64,000 nt of DNA from Paraburkholderia caffeinilytica (GCF_003368325.1 NZ_CP031467.1:4402001-4466000), one strand, 5' to 3'; positions 1 to 9,376 are shown, counted from the first letter of the stretch. The notes: a model not told the origin generated them from the sequence alone. Translations and numbers: made by a program.

Positions 1-420
1 GGGTTCGTCGAGGTTGTCCGGCATTCGCACGGCAAGATTGCCGCCCGGCGTCAGTTTGTTCACCAGCGACGGAAACAGCTGCGCGTGATTCGGCACCCAC
101 TGCAGCACGGCATTGGCGAGGATCAGGTCGTAAGGGCCCGGGGCATCCCATGTCGCAATGTCGCTTACCTCGAACTGGAATTGCGGCAGGCGCCGGCGGG
201 CCGCCGCGATCATGTCGGCGGAACTGTCCAGGCCGCTGACCGTCGCGCCGGGCAGGCGGGCCGCCAGCGCTTCGGTGGAATTGCCGGGGCCGCAGCCGAT
301 GTCCACCGCCACTCGCACATCCGTTGCCGGGACTGCCGCCAGCAGATCCCTGACTGGACGCGTGCGCTCGTTTTCGAACAACACGTACTGTTTGGCCTGC
401 CAATTCGTCGATGACGTCAT
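1..420 (-). CDS. tam: Trans-aconitate 2-methyltransferase, N-terminal part (cut by window edge)
   Basis: Class I SAM-dependent methyltransferase that would methylate trans-aconitate, a toxic by-product of the TCA intermediate cis-aconitate, in the cytoplasm. The protein begins MTSSTNWQAKQYVLFENERT and carries the SAM-binding loop DIGCGPGNST near residue 39, followed by GLDSSADMI and LANAVLQWVPNH, the usual Tam pattern. The ATG at 420 is preceded by GGAGC. About 140 residues are present; the C-terminal part lies outside the window. It is divergent from the LysR gene at 588, which may or may not control it. The specific Tam call rests on motif pattern and is good but not certain. Confidence 0.85.
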   Translation of the reverse strand, partial: MTSSTNWQAKQYVLFENERTRPVRDLLAAVPATDVRVAVDIGCGPGNSTEALAARLPGATVSGLDSSADMIAAARRRLPQFQFEVSDIATWDAPGPYDLILANAVLQWVPNHAQLFPSLVNKLTPGGNLAVRMPDNLDEP

Positions 421-552
421 CTCGTGCTCCTTTGTCCCGATTTATGCCGGGTTGTTCCGGTTGCCGGACCGTTTTCGCTGACATCCGCCCACTGCGCGCG
501 GTGTCAAATCGATCCAATCCGCTCATTCTGTGAGGCGGCGAAGCCGGAGTAA

Positions 553-567
553 AATGAATTTATCATT
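553..567. promoter_or_regulatory. LysR-type inverted repeat AATGA-N5-TCATT
   Basis: AATGA ATTTA TCATT is a perfect 5-bp inverted repeat spaced like a LysR box. It lies 20 bp before the LysR start codon and inside the tam/LysR divergent gap, so autoregulation is a reasonable inference. Confidence 0.4.
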
Positions 568-587
568 CCAATTCCTTCATTTTTCTA

Positions 588-1484
588 ATGAAAATCGACA
601 CGCTCGGCGTACAGGCGTTCGTCGCGATTGCGGATCGCGGCAGCTTTCAGGGCGCGGCCGATTCGTTGCACGTCACGCAAACGGCGATTACGCAACGTCT
701 GCGCAAGCTCGAAACGTATCTCGGCGTCACGCTGATCGAGCGGACCACCCGTTCCATGGCGCTGACGGAAATAGGGCGCAGTTTTCTGCCCCAGGCGCGC
801 CGTCTGCTGGGCGAGCTTGCGGATGCGCTCGTGGAGATTCGTGAGACGGGGGTCGCCCGTCGCGGCGATGTGTCGATCGCCTGCGTGCCGACCGTGGGCG
901 TGCAGTATCTGCCGCGCATTCTGCAGGCGTATGCCGCGCGCTATCCGCATAACCGCATCAAGATTCTCGATCACGCGTCGTCGGCGGTGGAGGAAGCCGT
1001 GCTGCGCCGGGAGGTGGAATTCGGCATCAATATCGCCGGCGAGCATCATCCGGATCTTGCCAGCGTGCCGTTGACGGAGGACCGCTACGTGCTGATTTGC
1101 CATGAAGATCATCCTCTGGCGAAACGGCGGCGTATCGCCTGGCGGCAACTGCAATCGTATCCGCTGATTTTCGCCGGCGAGGTCAGCGGTAATCGTGCGT
1201 TGCTCGATGTGGCGCTGGAAAAGAACGAACTGGCGCTGCGCTCCTTCTATGAAGTGCAACGCAGTTCGACTGCTGTTGGCCTGGTTGCTCAAGGAGTGGG
1301 CGCGGCCGTCGTGCCGGCGCTCGCGATCCAGAAAGGCGCGTATCCGACGGTGCGCACGGTCGAGCTCACGCATCCGGTGGTGTCGCGCACGCTGGTGCTG
1401 GTGGCGCGCAAGACCGCTCAGTTGTCGCCGGCGGCGCAGGCGCTCTACGACATGATTCTCGAACAGGCGACGTTGAAAGTTTGA
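588..1484 (+). CDS. LysR-family transcriptional regulator
   Basis: A 298-residue LysR-type regulator. The N-terminal winged helix-turn-helix spans about residues 5-64 (AADSLHVTQTAITQRLRKLE), and the LysR substrate-binding domain follows from about residue 90 (RRGDVSIACVPTVGVQYLP). Length and domain order are standard. The start ATG is at 588. The gene is divergent from tam with a 167-bp gap that contains an AATGA-N5-TCATT repeat. The ligand is unknown. A weak 45-bp tandem duplication overlaps its stop codon. Confidence 0.9.
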   Translation: MKIDTLGVQAFVAIADRGSFQGAADSLHVTQTAITQRLRKLETYLGVTLIERTTRSMALTEIGRSFLPQARRLLGELADALVEIRETGVARRGDVSIACVPTVGVQYLPRILQAYAARYPHNRIKILDHASSAVEEAVLRREVEFGINIAGEHHPDLASVPLTEDRYVLICHEDHPLAKRRRIAWRQLQSYPLIFAGEVSGNRALLDVALEKNELALRSFYEVQRSSTAVGLVAQGVGAAVVPALAIQKGAYPTVRTVELTHPVVSRTLVLVARKTAQLSPAAQALYDMILEQATLKV

Positions 1485-1562
1485 TGTTGGCGGTGAGGCG
1501 CGGGGCGACAGGCGGCATTGAAAAGGTGACATCGGCGGCGAGAGGCGGGGTGTCAGGCTTGA
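1473..1562. repeat. Imperfect 45-bp tandem duplication
   Basis: Two adjacent 45-base units, beginning at 1473 and 1518 with TTGAAA, match at about 31 of 45 positions by eye. The first unit includes the last codons and stop of the LysR gene. The remaining intergenic sequence to 1662 is repetitive (TTGAAGC, TTGAAAC, TTGAACC) and holds no gene. Confidence 0.5.
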
Positions 1563-1662
1563 AGCTTGAAACCTGAACTTGAACCCTGAACCCCCGGTCC
1601 GGCGTTTGACACAAATCCCGAGAGCCAACGTCCAACGCAAATCCAGCCGTCAAGTCCAGCCG

Positions 1663-2310
1663 CTACAAACACTGAGCCCGCAAACACTGCGCCGCATGAC
1701 TCAGATCGTCCTCGATCGCGCGTCGCACGCCGGCCGCGTCACGCGCCTTCGCTGCATTCAGCAAGTCTTCGTGGGCATCGTTGAGCGTATCGGCAAACCG
1801 CGCATCGCCAAACAGGAGATTCGAAATCGGCCCGACCTGCAGCCACACCGTTTCGATCAACTCGAGCAAAAGCGGCGAGCCGGCCGCGCGGTACAGAATC
1901 AGATGGAACGCCTCGTTGGCGTCGAGGTAGCCTTTGGCATCGGCGCTCCGCAGGGCCTGGGCCATTTGCGCATTCAGTTTTTCCAGCGTCTCCAGGTCGT
2001 GTGCGCTCAGATGCGGCACGCCCAGTTCGGCGGCCTGGCCTTCGAGAATCAGGCGCACGCGCAACACGTCGTCGAATTGTTCTTTCGACAGACGCGGCAC
2101 CGTCACGCCGCAATTGGGCACGTTCACCAGCGCCGATTCGGCCGCAAGGCGCTGCAAGGCGGAGCGCACCGGCATCTCGCCCACGCCGAGTTCGGCGGCG
2201 ACGTGACGGATCTTGATGCGCTCGCCCGGCACGAAGCGTCCGATCGTCAGCCACTGCCGCAGCGTTTCGTAGGTCTGATCCTGCAGCGTGTGATGGCGCG
2301 AAGTTTTCAT
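1663..2310 (-). CDS. GntR-family regulator, FadR/FCD type
   Basis: A 215-residue repressor-type protein. The N-terminal winged HTH (about residues 8-75, VAAELGVGEMPVRSALQRLAAE) precedes an all-helical FCD ligand domain (about 85-205) with the usual pattern NEAFHLILYRAAGSPLLLELIE and a later HEDLLNAAKARD. It is co-directional with the aminotransferase (starting 120 bp downstream of that gene's stop) and the glutamine synthetase-like gene, so it probably controls polyamine catabolism here. The effector is not known from sequence. Confidence 0.9.
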   Translation of the reverse strand: MKTSRHHTLQDQTYETLRQWLTIGRFVPGERIKIRHVAAELGVGEMPVRSALQRLAAESALVNVPNCGVTVPRLSKEQFDDVLRVRLILEGQAAELGVPHLSAHDLETLEKLNAQMAQALRSADAKGYLDANEAFHLILYRAAGSPLLLELIETVWLQVGPISNLLFGDARFADTLNDAHEDLLNAAKARDAAGVRRAIEDDLSHAAQCLRAQCL

Positions 2311-2430
2311 AAAGCTCGATACGGGGTCGCAAAAACGGCAAAAAAGGGCTGCGGAAAGGGGCTGCTGGAAAGGCCGCCAGTTTGGCGCCGGCTGTGCCCG
2401 TCAAGCGGCGCCACTCGCGATCCAGCGCAC

Positions 2431-3819
2431 TCAGGTCAGTTCGGCAAGGCAGGCGTCGAAGGCGGAAACCAGTCTGTCGACGTCGGCCGCCGACGTCTCG
2501 GGGCATACCAGGATCATGTTGTGAAACGGCGTGATCAGCACGCCGCGATTGAGCAGGTAAAGGTGCACGATATGCTCCAGTTCCGGGTCGAGCTGGCGGC
2601 CGGCTTCGTCACCGTTGCGCGGCGGTGTCGGCGAAAACTGGAATTCGGTGCGGGCGCCGACGCGCGTCACGCACCACGCGAGGCCATGACGCGCGATCGC
2701 ACTTTTCAGGCCGGCCTCGATCCGCTCGGCGAGCGCGAACATGTGGTCGTAGGCGGCGTCGGTCATCACCTCGGCGAGCGTCGCGCGGATCGCGCTCATT
2801 GCCAGCATGTTCGCCGTGAGGGTCGTGCCGATGCCGGAGTGGCCGGGCGGTGCGCTGCGTTTGGCGTGCTGAGCGCGGGCCGCCAGCCCGGCGCTGAAAC
2901 CGTACACGGCGCACGGAAAGCCGCCGCCGACCGGTTTGCCGAGGATGAACAGATCGGGTTCGAGTCCGTACGCCGCCGAGTACCCCCCCGGCCCGCAGCT
3001 GATGGTGTGGGTTTCGTCGATCGCGAGCAGCGTGCCGTAGCGGCGCATGAGCGCTTGCGCTTGCCGCCAGTAGTCCGGTTCGGGCAACACCATGCCGATG
3101 TTGGTCATCGCGGGTTCGGCCAGCACGCAGGCTACTTCGCCGTCTTTCAGCGCATTTTCCAGCGCGTCCAGGTCGTTGAATTCGATCACGCGCGTGGCCT
3201 CGAGCAGGTCGTGCACCTGGCCGATCAGGCTGTCGCGCTGTTGCGGCCTGCCGTCGACGAGATCGACGAACACGTCGTCCACCGTGCCGTGATAGCAGCC
3301 GTTGAAGATCACGATCTGCTTGCGCCCGGTCGCCGCGCGGCCCCAGCGCAACGCAAAGCGGTTGGCGTCGCTCGCGGTCATCGCGAACTGCCAGTAGGGC
3401 AGGCCGAAACGGCGCGCGAGTTCTTCGCCGACCCACGCGGCGTCTTCGCCCGGCAGCATGGTCGTCAAGCCGCGCTCGGCCTGGAGAGCGAGCGCGCGGG
3501 CCACGGGCGCGGGCGAATGGCCGAACATCGCGCCCGTGTCGCCGAGGCAGAAGTCCGCGTAGCGATGACCGTCCACGTCGGTAAACGCGGCGCCCCGTGC
3601 GTGATCGACATAGAGCGAGAAGGGCGTCGACCAGTCGTTCATCCAGTGCAGCGGCACGCCGAATAACAGATGATGCGCGGCGCGTTCGGATAGGGCGCGC
3701 GACTTCGGCATGGCCTCCTCAAACGCGCGGCGTTCGCGTTCGACGAGCGCTTGCGCGCGCGCCCAGTTGATGCCGTGGCGAGTATTCAAAGCCAGCTTCT
3801 CCAATGATGTTTCCAGCAT
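2431..3819 (-). CDS. Class III PLP-dependent aminotransferase (polyamine or glutamate-semialdehyde type)
   Basis: A 462-residue fold-type I aminotransferase resembling glutamate-1-semialdehyde and omega-amine aminotransferases. The PLP lysine is K295 in DLFILGKPVGGG. D268 in LLAIDETHT would hold the pyridine nitrogen, and FNGCYHGTVDD is the phosphate-side substrate loop. The gene follows the glutamine synthetase-like gene by 21 bp and precedes the GntR gene, all on the minus strand. From that context it probably deaminates putrescine or a related diamine, or a glutamylated derivative. Which substrate it uses cannot be read from sequence. Confidence 0.85.
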   Translation of the reverse strand: MLETSLEKLALNTRHGINWARAQALVERERRAFEEAMPKSRALSERAAHHLLFGVPLHWMNDWSTPFSLYVDHARGAAFTDVDGHRYADFCLGDTGAMFGHSPAPVARALALQAERGLTTMLPGEDAAWVGEELARRFGLPYWQFAMTASDANRFALRWGRAATGRKQIVIFNGCYHGTVDDVFVDLVDGRPQQRDSLIGQVHDLLEATRVIEFNDLDALENALKDGEVACVLAEPAMTNIGMVLPEPDYWRQAQALMRRYGTLLAIDETHTISCGPGGYSAAYGLEPDLFILGKPVGGGFPCAVYGFSAGLAARAQHAKRSAPPGHSGIGTTLTANMLAMSAIRATLAEVMTDAAYDHMFALAERIEAGLKSAIARHGLAWCVTRVGARTEFQFSPTPPRNGDEAGRQLDPELEHIVHLYLLNRGVLITPFHNMILVCPETSAADVDRLVSAFDACLAELT

Positions 3820-3840
3820 GTTTCCAGCGGCCGGCCGCGC

Positions 3841-5277
3841 TCAGACGAGCAGTTGCAGATGCTCGCGCTCCCACGCGGTAATGCCTTGCGAGAAGGTCTC
3901 GAACTCTTTTTCCTTCACCGCGCAATAGGCCTGCACGAAGTTGTCGCCGAGCACGTCCGCGAGTTCGGTGCATTTCAGCAGCGCCTTGAGCGCATCTTCG
4001 AGACCGCGCGGCAGTTCGTATTCGAGGTCGTAGGCGCTTTCGATCATCGGCGCCGACGCTTCCTGCTGCTCGACCATGCCGAGATAGCCGCAGGCGAGGG
4101 TGGCCGCCATCGCCAGATACGGATTGACGTCGACGCCCGGCACGCGGTTTTCGAGCCGCCGGCCGTCCGGCCCGGAATTCGGCACGCGGATGCCGCAGGT
4201 GCGGTTGTCGTAGCCCCAGCGCACGTTGATCGGCGCGGCGGTGAAGCGCGACAGGCGCCGGTAGGAGTTCACGTAGGGCGCGAACATCGGCATGGCTTGC
4301 GGCATGTACTTCTGCATGCCGCCGATGTAGTTGAAAAACAGCGGGCTGGCCGAGCCGTCGGGGAGTGAAAAGATGTTCTCGCCGGTTTGACTATCGACGA
4401 TGCTCTGATGAATATGCATCGCGCTGCCGGGCTCATGCTCCATCGGCTTGGCCATGAAAGTCGCGAAAATGCCGTGACGGTAGGCGGTTTCGCGCACCGC
4501 GCGCTTGAACAGGAACACGCGGTCGGCGAGATCGAGCGCGTCGCCGTGAGAAAAATTGATCTCCATTTGCCCCGCGCCCACTTCATGCACGAGCGTTTCG
4601 ACGCCGAGATGCGTGGTCTCGCAAAAGCGTGACAAGTCCTGAAAGAACGGATCGAACTCGTTGACGGCGTCGATCGAAAACGACTGGCGGCCGGCTTCGC
4701 TGCGCCCCGCGCGGCCGAGCGGCGGGCGCAGCGGTTCATGCGGATTCTCGTTCTGCGCGATCAGGTAGAACTCCATCTCCGGCGCGACTACCGGACGCCA
4801 GCCTTTTTCCTCGTAGAGCTTCAACACCCGTCGCAGCACCGCGCGCGGCGAAATGCCGATCGGCTTGCCGTCGAGCCCGACGCAATCGTGGATCACCACC
4901 GCGACCTGCTCGATAGCCCACGGCACGAGCCGCACCGTGTTCGGATCGGGGACGCAGACCATGTCGGGATCGCTCGGCCCGACAAAGCGCTCGAAATTCG
5001 CGAACTCGCCGTTGACGGTGATCATCAGGAGCGCGTTCGACATGTGCATCTTGCCTTCCGAGAGAAACAGGTTCTTCGGCACGATCTTCCCGCGCGCGAC
5101 GCCCGTCATGTCCGGTATCACGCATTCCACTTCATGAATGCGGTGATGTTCCAGGAATTCGCGCAGGTCATCGCGTAGGTCGCTTTGCAAGGTTGACTCC
5201 AGTCGGTTGATGAAGACGGCGCGACGCGCGGCTGCATTTCTTGCGCGACGAGTTGCCTGTTCGGGAAAGCTGGGCAT
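3841..5277 (-). CDS. Glutamine synthetase family protein, gamma-glutamylpolyamine synthetase (PuuA-like)
   Basis: A 478-residue cytoplasmic enzyme of the glutamine synthetase superfamily. Its N-terminal domain carries VIPDMTGVARGKIVPKNLF, typical of PuuA-type glutamylputrescine synthetases rather than GlnA. The catalytic barrel has EVGAGQMEINFSHGDAL, AMHIHQSI and ENRVPGVDVNPYLAMAA. It would ligate glutamate to putrescine using ATP. The first 29 residues are arginine-rich and the ATG at 5277 has no clear Shine-Dalgarno sequence. A TTG at 5190 preceded by GGAG, 29 codons in, is a possible true start. The upstream gap has two ATTTGATCAAAT palindromes. Confidence 0.85.
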   Translation of the reverse strand: MPSFPEQATRRARNAAARRAVFINRLESTLQSDLRDDLREFLEHHRIHEVECVIPDMTGVARGKIVPKNLFLSEGKMHMSNALLMITVNGEFANFERFVGPSDPDMVCVPDPNTVRLVPWAIEQVAVVIHDCVGLDGKPIGISPRAVLRRVLKLYEEKGWRPVVAPEMEFYLIAQNENPHEPLRPPLGRAGRSEAGRQSFSIDAVNEFDPFFQDLSRFCETTHLGVETLVHEVGAGQMEINFSHGDALDLADRVFLFKRAVRETAYRHGIFATFMAKPMEHEPGSAMHIHQSIVDSQTGENIFSLPDGSASPLFFNYIGGMQKYMPQAMPMFAPYVNSYRRLSRFTAAPINVRWGYDNRTCGIRVPNSGPDGRRLENRVPGVDVNPYLAMAATLACGYLGMVEQQEASAPMIESAYDLEYELPRGLEDALKALLKCTELADVLGDNFVQAYCAVKEKEFETFSQGITAWEREHLQLLV

Positions 5278-5290
5278 TTTGCATGATGGG

Positions 5291-5302
5291 ATTTGATCAA
5301 AT
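5291..5302. promoter_or_regulatory. Palindromic operator ATTTGATCAAAT, copy 1
   Basis: A perfect 12-bp palindrome 14 bp before the annotated start of the glutamylpolyamine synthetase gene. It is identical to a second copy 38 bp away in the same divergent gap. A repressor site is inferred; the adjacent GntR or AraC gene could encode its reader. Confidence 0.6.
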
Positions 5303-5328
5303 CATCGCATGGATTTTTCCTTTTGGGA

Positions 5329-5340
5329 ATTTGATCAAAT
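5329..5340. promoter_or_regulatory. Palindromic operator ATTTGATCAAAT, copy 2
   Basis: Second perfect copy of the 12-bp palindrome, 36 bp before the AraC gene. Paired identical sites suggest cooperative binding. Confidence 0.6.
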
Positions 5341-5375
5341 ATCATCGGTCGATCGAGGGAACCTGAGAGCCGCCC

Positions 5376-6413
5376 ATGACCGATGCACCACGTTCGCCAC
5401 ACCCATCGCCGGCCCAATGCGTCGCGACACTGCATACGATTGCCGCCGCCGTCTCCTTGCTGGAGCGGCAGGGCATCGGTGCCGAGGTGCTGCTGGCGGG
5501 AAGCGGCGTCGGCGCGGGCGATTTGCGGCAGCCGTCCGGGCTCGTCACGCATGCGCAGGAGCTGATCGTGTTCTCCAACGCGTTGCGTGCCTGCGGCGAC
5601 ACGCGCATCGGCCTCGATATCGGCCGCGCCATGCACATCTCGAGCTACGGCATCCTCGGTTACGCGATGCTGGTGAGCCCCACGCTCGGCGACGCGCTGC
5701 AATGCGCCCAGGACTTTCCCTTACTGCTCGGCAGTTACTTCAAGGTTTCGCTGCGCCGCAACGCCGACGTCGCGGCGATCGTCGCGGCCGACTATCACTA
5801 CCGGCCGGATCTCACCGTGATCAATACGGACATGTGCCTCGCGTCGATGTGGGCGGTGGTCTGCGACGTGCTGTCCGCGCGGCGCGCGCCATCCGCGCTC
5901 GAGGTGACGTTCGGCGCGCCCGCCCATGCGGATGCCTACGAAGAGCGGATTGGCCGTCGCGCCACCTTCGACGCTGCCGAAAATGCGCTGATTTTTCCGG
6001 CCAGCTGGCTTGATGAACCACTACCCCTCGCCGAGCCGGTGAGCTATCTGATGTCGCGTCAACAGTGCGCGCAACTCGAGCGCGAATGGGCCACCGCGGC
6101 GGGCAACGACGTCACCGCGCGCAGCCTGCGCCTGCTGTATGCCGACCCATGCCGCTACGGTTCGCTGCGCTCGCTCGCCGACGCGCTGTGCGTGTCGGAA
6201 CGCACGCTCAGACGGCGGCTGGCGGGCAGCGGCTCCGCCTTCCAGGCGCTGCTCGACCGCGTGCGGCACGATCTCGCGCTCGACTACCTGGTGCGTACGC
6301 GGCTGTCGATGTCGGATATCGCCGAGCGGCTCGGCTACAGCGAAACGGCCGGCTTCCGGCACGCGTTTCGGCGCTGGACCGGCCGTTGTCCGAGCGACTA
6401 TCGCTGCGCATAG
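5376..6413 (+). CDS. AraC-family transcriptional regulator with arabinose-binding-type N-terminal domain
   Basis: A 345-residue regulator. The N-terminal part (about 20-210) resembles the ligand domain of OruR/ArgR-type AraC regulators, with ALRACGDTRIGLDIGRAMHI and YGILGYAMLVSPTLGDAL. The C-terminal AraC double HTH (about 240-345) has SLRSLADALCVSERTLRRRL and MSDIAERLGYSETAGFRHAFRRW. It is divergent from the glutamylpolyamine synthetase gene and precedes the carbamoylputrescine amidase and acetylpolyamine amidohydrolase genes. It is therefore a likely activator of polyamine use; the inducer is inferred, not seen. Confidence 0.88.
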   Translation: MTDAPRSPHPSPAQCVATLHTIAAAVSLLERQGIGAEVLLAGSGVGAGDLRQPSGLVTHAQELIVFSNALRACGDTRIGLDIGRAMHISSYGILGYAMLVSPTLGDALQCAQDFPLLLGSYFKVSLRRNADVAAIVAADYHYRPDLTVINTDMCLASMWAVVCDVLSARRAPSALEVTFGAPAHADAYEERIGRRATFDAAENALIFPASWLDEPLPLAEPVSYLMSRQQCAQLEREWATAAGNDVTARSLRLLYADPCRYGSLRSLADALCVSERTLRRRLAGSGSAFQALLDRVRHDLALDYLVRTRLSMSDIAERLGYSETAGFRHAFRRWTGRCPSDYRCA

Positions 6414-6442
6414 CTGACGGTTTTCTGCTGAGCGCATGACGT

Positions 6443-6466
6443 CGGCGGCGCAGCCACGCGCCGCCG
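6443..6466. terminator. GC-rich hairpin after the AraC gene
   Basis: CGGCGGCGC pairs perfectly with GCGCCGCCG across a 6-base loop, 30 bp after the AraC stop. There is no T-run, so a Rho-independent terminator is doubtful. It could be an RNA stabiliser or a weak terminator. Confidence 0.3.
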
Positions 6467-6597
6467 GGTCACGTTCCAGCGTCATGCTGCCCCGGCCAGA
6501 TTGGCCACATTTATCCCCTCGATGACCGTTTCCCCGTTATCGCTCAGTCGCGCGCCTCGGGCAGAATTTTCCCAGACGAACACAAAGGAGACACGAG

Positions 6598-7491
6598 ATG
6601 CGAGCAGTCAGCGTGGCGGCAATCCAGTTGGCCGTGCCGGGGTGGGATCGCGAGGCGAATCTTGCGCAAGCCGAGCGCCTGGTGCGCGAAGCCGCGGCCC
6701 AGGGTGCGCAGGTGATCCTGCTGCCCGAGCTTTTCGAATTGCCGTACTTCTGCACCGAACAGGATTCGAAGCACTTCCGCCATGCGCTGCCGTTCGATGG
6801 CCATCCCGCCATCGCGCGCTTTAGCCGCGTCGCGGCAGCGTTGAACGTGGTCCTGCCGATCAGCTTCTTCGAAAAGGCCGGCAACGTTTTCTACAACACG
6901 GTGGCGATGATCGACGCCGATGGCAGCGTGCTGGGCCGCTACCGCAAAACCCATATCCCCGACGGCCCAGGCTACAGCGAAAAGTATTACTTCACGCCCG
7001 GCGACACCGGCTTTCGCGTCTGGCAAACGCGTTACGGCACGCTCGGCGTCGGCATCTGCTGGGACCAGTGGTTTCCGGAGACGGCTCGTGCGATGGCGCT
7101 CCTCGGTGCCGAACTGCTGTTCTATCCGACCGCGATCGGCAGCGAACCGCAAGACCCTGCGCTCGACAGCAGCGCACACTGGCAGCGCGTGATGCAGGGC
7201 CACGCAGGCGCGAACCTCGTGCCGCTGATCGCCGCGAACCGCACCGGCGGCGAGCAGGGCCGCGACTTTCCGCAGCGCTATTACGGCTCGTCGTTCATCG
7301 CCGATCAGTACGGCGAGCGGGTCCAGAAAGCAGGGCGCGACGAGCCCGCGATTCTGCTGCATCGTTTCGATCTGGATGCGGTCGCGGAGACTCGTCAAGC
7401 GTGGGGCGTGTTTCGCGACCGGCGTCCGGCCTGCTACGGCATCCTCGCGACCAGCGATGGTGAACACCGTACCGCGGAGGGCGCGTCGTGA
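6598..7491 (+). CDS. aguB: N-carbamoylputrescine amidase
   Basis: A 297-residue nitrilase-superfamily enzyme that hydrolyses N-carbamoylputrescine to putrescine, CO2 and ammonia, the last step of the agmatine route. The catalytic triad is visible: E44 in LLPELFE, K117 in GRYRKTHIPDGPGY and C154 in GVGICWDQWFPE. The HIPDGPGYSEKYYF segment and the total length fit the AguB subfamily closely. The start follows AAAGGAGACACGAG. The acetylpolyamine amidohydrolase gene begins 79 bp downstream, and both probably feed putrescine to the glutamylation and transamination genes upstream. Confidence 0.92.
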   Translation: MRAVSVAAIQLAVPGWDREANLAQAERLVREAAAQGAQVILLPELFELPYFCTEQDSKHFRHALPFDGHPAIARFSRVAAALNVVLPISFFEKAGNVFYNTVAMIDADGSVLGRYRKTHIPDGPGYSEKYYFTPGDTGFRVWQTRYGTLGVGICWDQWFPETARAMALLGAELLFYPTAIGSEPQDPALDSSAHWQRVMQGHAGANLVPLIAANRTGGEQGRDFPQRYYGSSFIADQYGERVQKAGRDEPAILLHRFDLDAVAETRQAWGVFRDRRPACYGILATSDGEHRTAEGAS

Positions 7492-7570
7492 ACGTCGTAT
7501 CGACGCGTGCGACCGGGCGCGGCGGATTGAGTGGCGGATTCGAACAGCAAGCATCTTAAGGAGACATTGC

Positions 7571-8602
7571 ATGTTGACTGTGTATAGCGATCGGCACCGG
7601 CTGCACCATGGCCATGCTGAATTGATCGACGGCGAAATGAAGCCTTGCTTCGAGATGCCGAGCCGTGCCGATTTCATCCTGGAACGGGTGCGCGAAACGA
7701 GGCTCGGCGACGTGATTGCGCCCGCATCGTTCGGACTCGATCCGGTGCACCGTATTCACGACGAAGGCTTCATTGCGTTTCTTGGCAGCGCATGGGACGA
7801 ATGGAGCGCGCTCGGCCGCAAGCACGACGCGCTGCCGCTCATATGGCCGGTGCGCGGCATGCGCCAGGACCGCGTGCCGGCAGATATCGACGGCAAGCTC
7901 GGCTACTACTCGATGGATGCGGGTGTGCCGATCACCGCGGGCACGTGGGCTGCCGTGAGCGATGCCGCGGATGTCGCGCTGACCGGCGCGCGCCACGTGA
8001 GGGAGGGCGCACGCGGCGCGTTCTCGCTGTGCCGGCCGCCCGGGCATCACGCCGCGGCGGACTATATGGGCGGCTACTGCTACATCAACAACGCGGCGGT
8101 AGCGGCGCAATCGTTCCTCGACGCGGGCGCGAAACGCGTGGCGATTCTCGACGTCGACTATCACCACGGCAATGGTACGCAGAGCATTTTCTATCACCGT
8201 TCCGACGTATTGTTCGCGTCGCTGCACGGCGATCCGCGCACCGAGTATCCGTTTTTTCTCGGCCACGCCGACGAAGCCGGCGCGGGTGCGGGCCTCGGCT
8301 ACAACGCGAACTTTCCGCTGCAACCCGGCACGGCGTGGGCGGACTACACGGTGGCGCTCGACGCGGCGTGCGCGCGTGTCGCCGACTACGCGCCGGATGC
8401 GCTGGTGGTGTCGCTCGGTGTCGATACGTTCGAGGAAGACCCGATTTCGCAGTTCAAGCTGCGTAGCGCCGACTATCTGCGCATCGGCGAGGCGATCGGA
8501 CGCGTGCGAAAACCGACTTTGTTCGTGATGGAAGGCGGCTACGCGGTCGCGGCGATCGGGGTGAACGCGGTGAATGTGCTGACGGGTTTCGAGTCGGTTT
8601 GA
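7571..8602 (+). CDS. Acetylpolyamine amidohydrolase, histone-deacetylase family
   Basis: A 343-residue zinc hydrolase of the class II HDAC fold. It has the charge-relay histidines H159-H160 in CRPPGHHA, the zinc ligands D196 and H198 in [12 protein letters not shown], and the third aspartate in [11 protein letters not shown]. Bacterial members of this length deacetylate acetylputrescine, acetylcadaverine or acetylspermidine. The ATG at 7571 follows AAGGAGACATTGC. It lies directly after aguB, which supports a polyamine role over deacetylation of proteins or other small molecules. Confidence 0.9.
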   Translation: MLTVYSDRHRLHHGHAELIDGEMKPCFEMPSRADFILERVRETRLGDVIAPASFGLDPVHRIHDEGFIAFLGSAWDEWSALGRKHDALPLIWPVRGMRQDRVPADIDGKLGYYSMDAGVPITAGTWAAVSDAADVALTGARHVREGARGAFSLCRPPGHHAAADYMGGYCYINNAAVAAQSFLDAGAKRVAILDVDYHHGNGTQSIFYHRSDVLFASLHGDPRTEYPFFLGHADEAGAGAGLGYNANFPLQPGTAWADYTVALDAACARVADYAPDALVVSLGVDTFEEDPISQFKLRSADYLRIGEAIGRVRKPTLFVMEGGYAVAAIGVNAVNVLTGFESV

Positions 8603-8747
8603 GCGGCCCTTCGGTGTGACGCCGGGTGGCCCAGCGCGTGACGTGCAAAGTGTCTATGTCCACCAGATCGAGCCACCGATACGCTACGGCTCGAACCGGA
8701 TTTCCGGTGAATTTATCCACGGCGACCGAACGGACGGACACGATTCC

Positions 8748-9371
8748 ATGCTGCAGATACTGGGCAAAGCCTCATCCATCAACGTGCGCAAAGTACTGTG
8801 GGCGTGCGCCGAACTCGGTCTGCCGTTCGAACGGGAGGACTGGGGCTCCGGATTCAAGGCGACCGACTTGCCCGAATTCGTCGCGTTGAATCCCAACGCG
8901 ATGGTCCCCGTTATCCGGGACGGCGAGTTCGTGCTATGGGAATCCAACTCGATCATCCGTTACCTGGCCGGCCGCCATGCCGGCGAATGGCTCTACCCGG
9001 GCGATCCTTGCGAACGCGCGAGGTGCGATCAATGGATCGACTGGCAGGCGAGCGAACTGAACCGGGCATGGAGCTACGCGTTTCTTGCGCTGGTCCGGCG
9101 CTCGCCGGTGCATCAGGATCGTCAGCAGATCGACCTGTCGTGCGCGAACTGGGCGCGGCATATTGCAATCGTCGACCGGCAACTGGAGACAACCGGCGCC
9201 TTCGTCGCCGGGTCGTCGTTCTCGCTCGCGGACATCCCGATCGCGCTCTCGATCAACCGCTGGCTCGAAACGCCGCTGCCGCACGGCGATTTTCCCGCAC
9301 TGACGGCTTACATGGAGCGGCTTGCCACGCGCCCGGGCTACGTGGCTCACTGCCGCAACGGCACGCCGTAA
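8748..9371 (+). CDS. Glutathione S-transferase family protein
   Basis: A 207-residue cytosolic GST. The thioredoxin-like N-terminal domain (about 1-80) begins [19 protein letters not shown] and contains the glutathione-binding NPNAMVPVI and [11 protein letters not shown] patterns. The helical C-terminal domain has [18 protein letters not shown]. An upstream in-frame start exists, but the ATG at 8748 gives the family-typical N-terminus. The substrate is unknown. It stands alone between the polyamine genes and the convergent chemoreceptor. Confidence 0.88.
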   Translation: MLQILGKASSINVRKVLWACAELGLPFEREDWGSGFKATDLPEFVALNPNAMVPVIRDGEFVLWESNSIIRYLAGRHAGEWLYPGDPCERARCDQWIDWQASELNRAWSYAFLALVRRSPVHQDRQQIDLSCANWARHIAIVDRQLETTGAFVAGSSFSLADIPIALSINRWLETPLPHGDFPALTAYMERLATRPGYVAHCRNGTP

Positions 9372-9376
9372 GCGCT

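Noticed and set aside
1579..3666. 695-codon plus-strand frame
   Set aside because: Antisense to the GntR and aminotransferase genes; composition is that of a high-GC shadow frame and no domain is visible.
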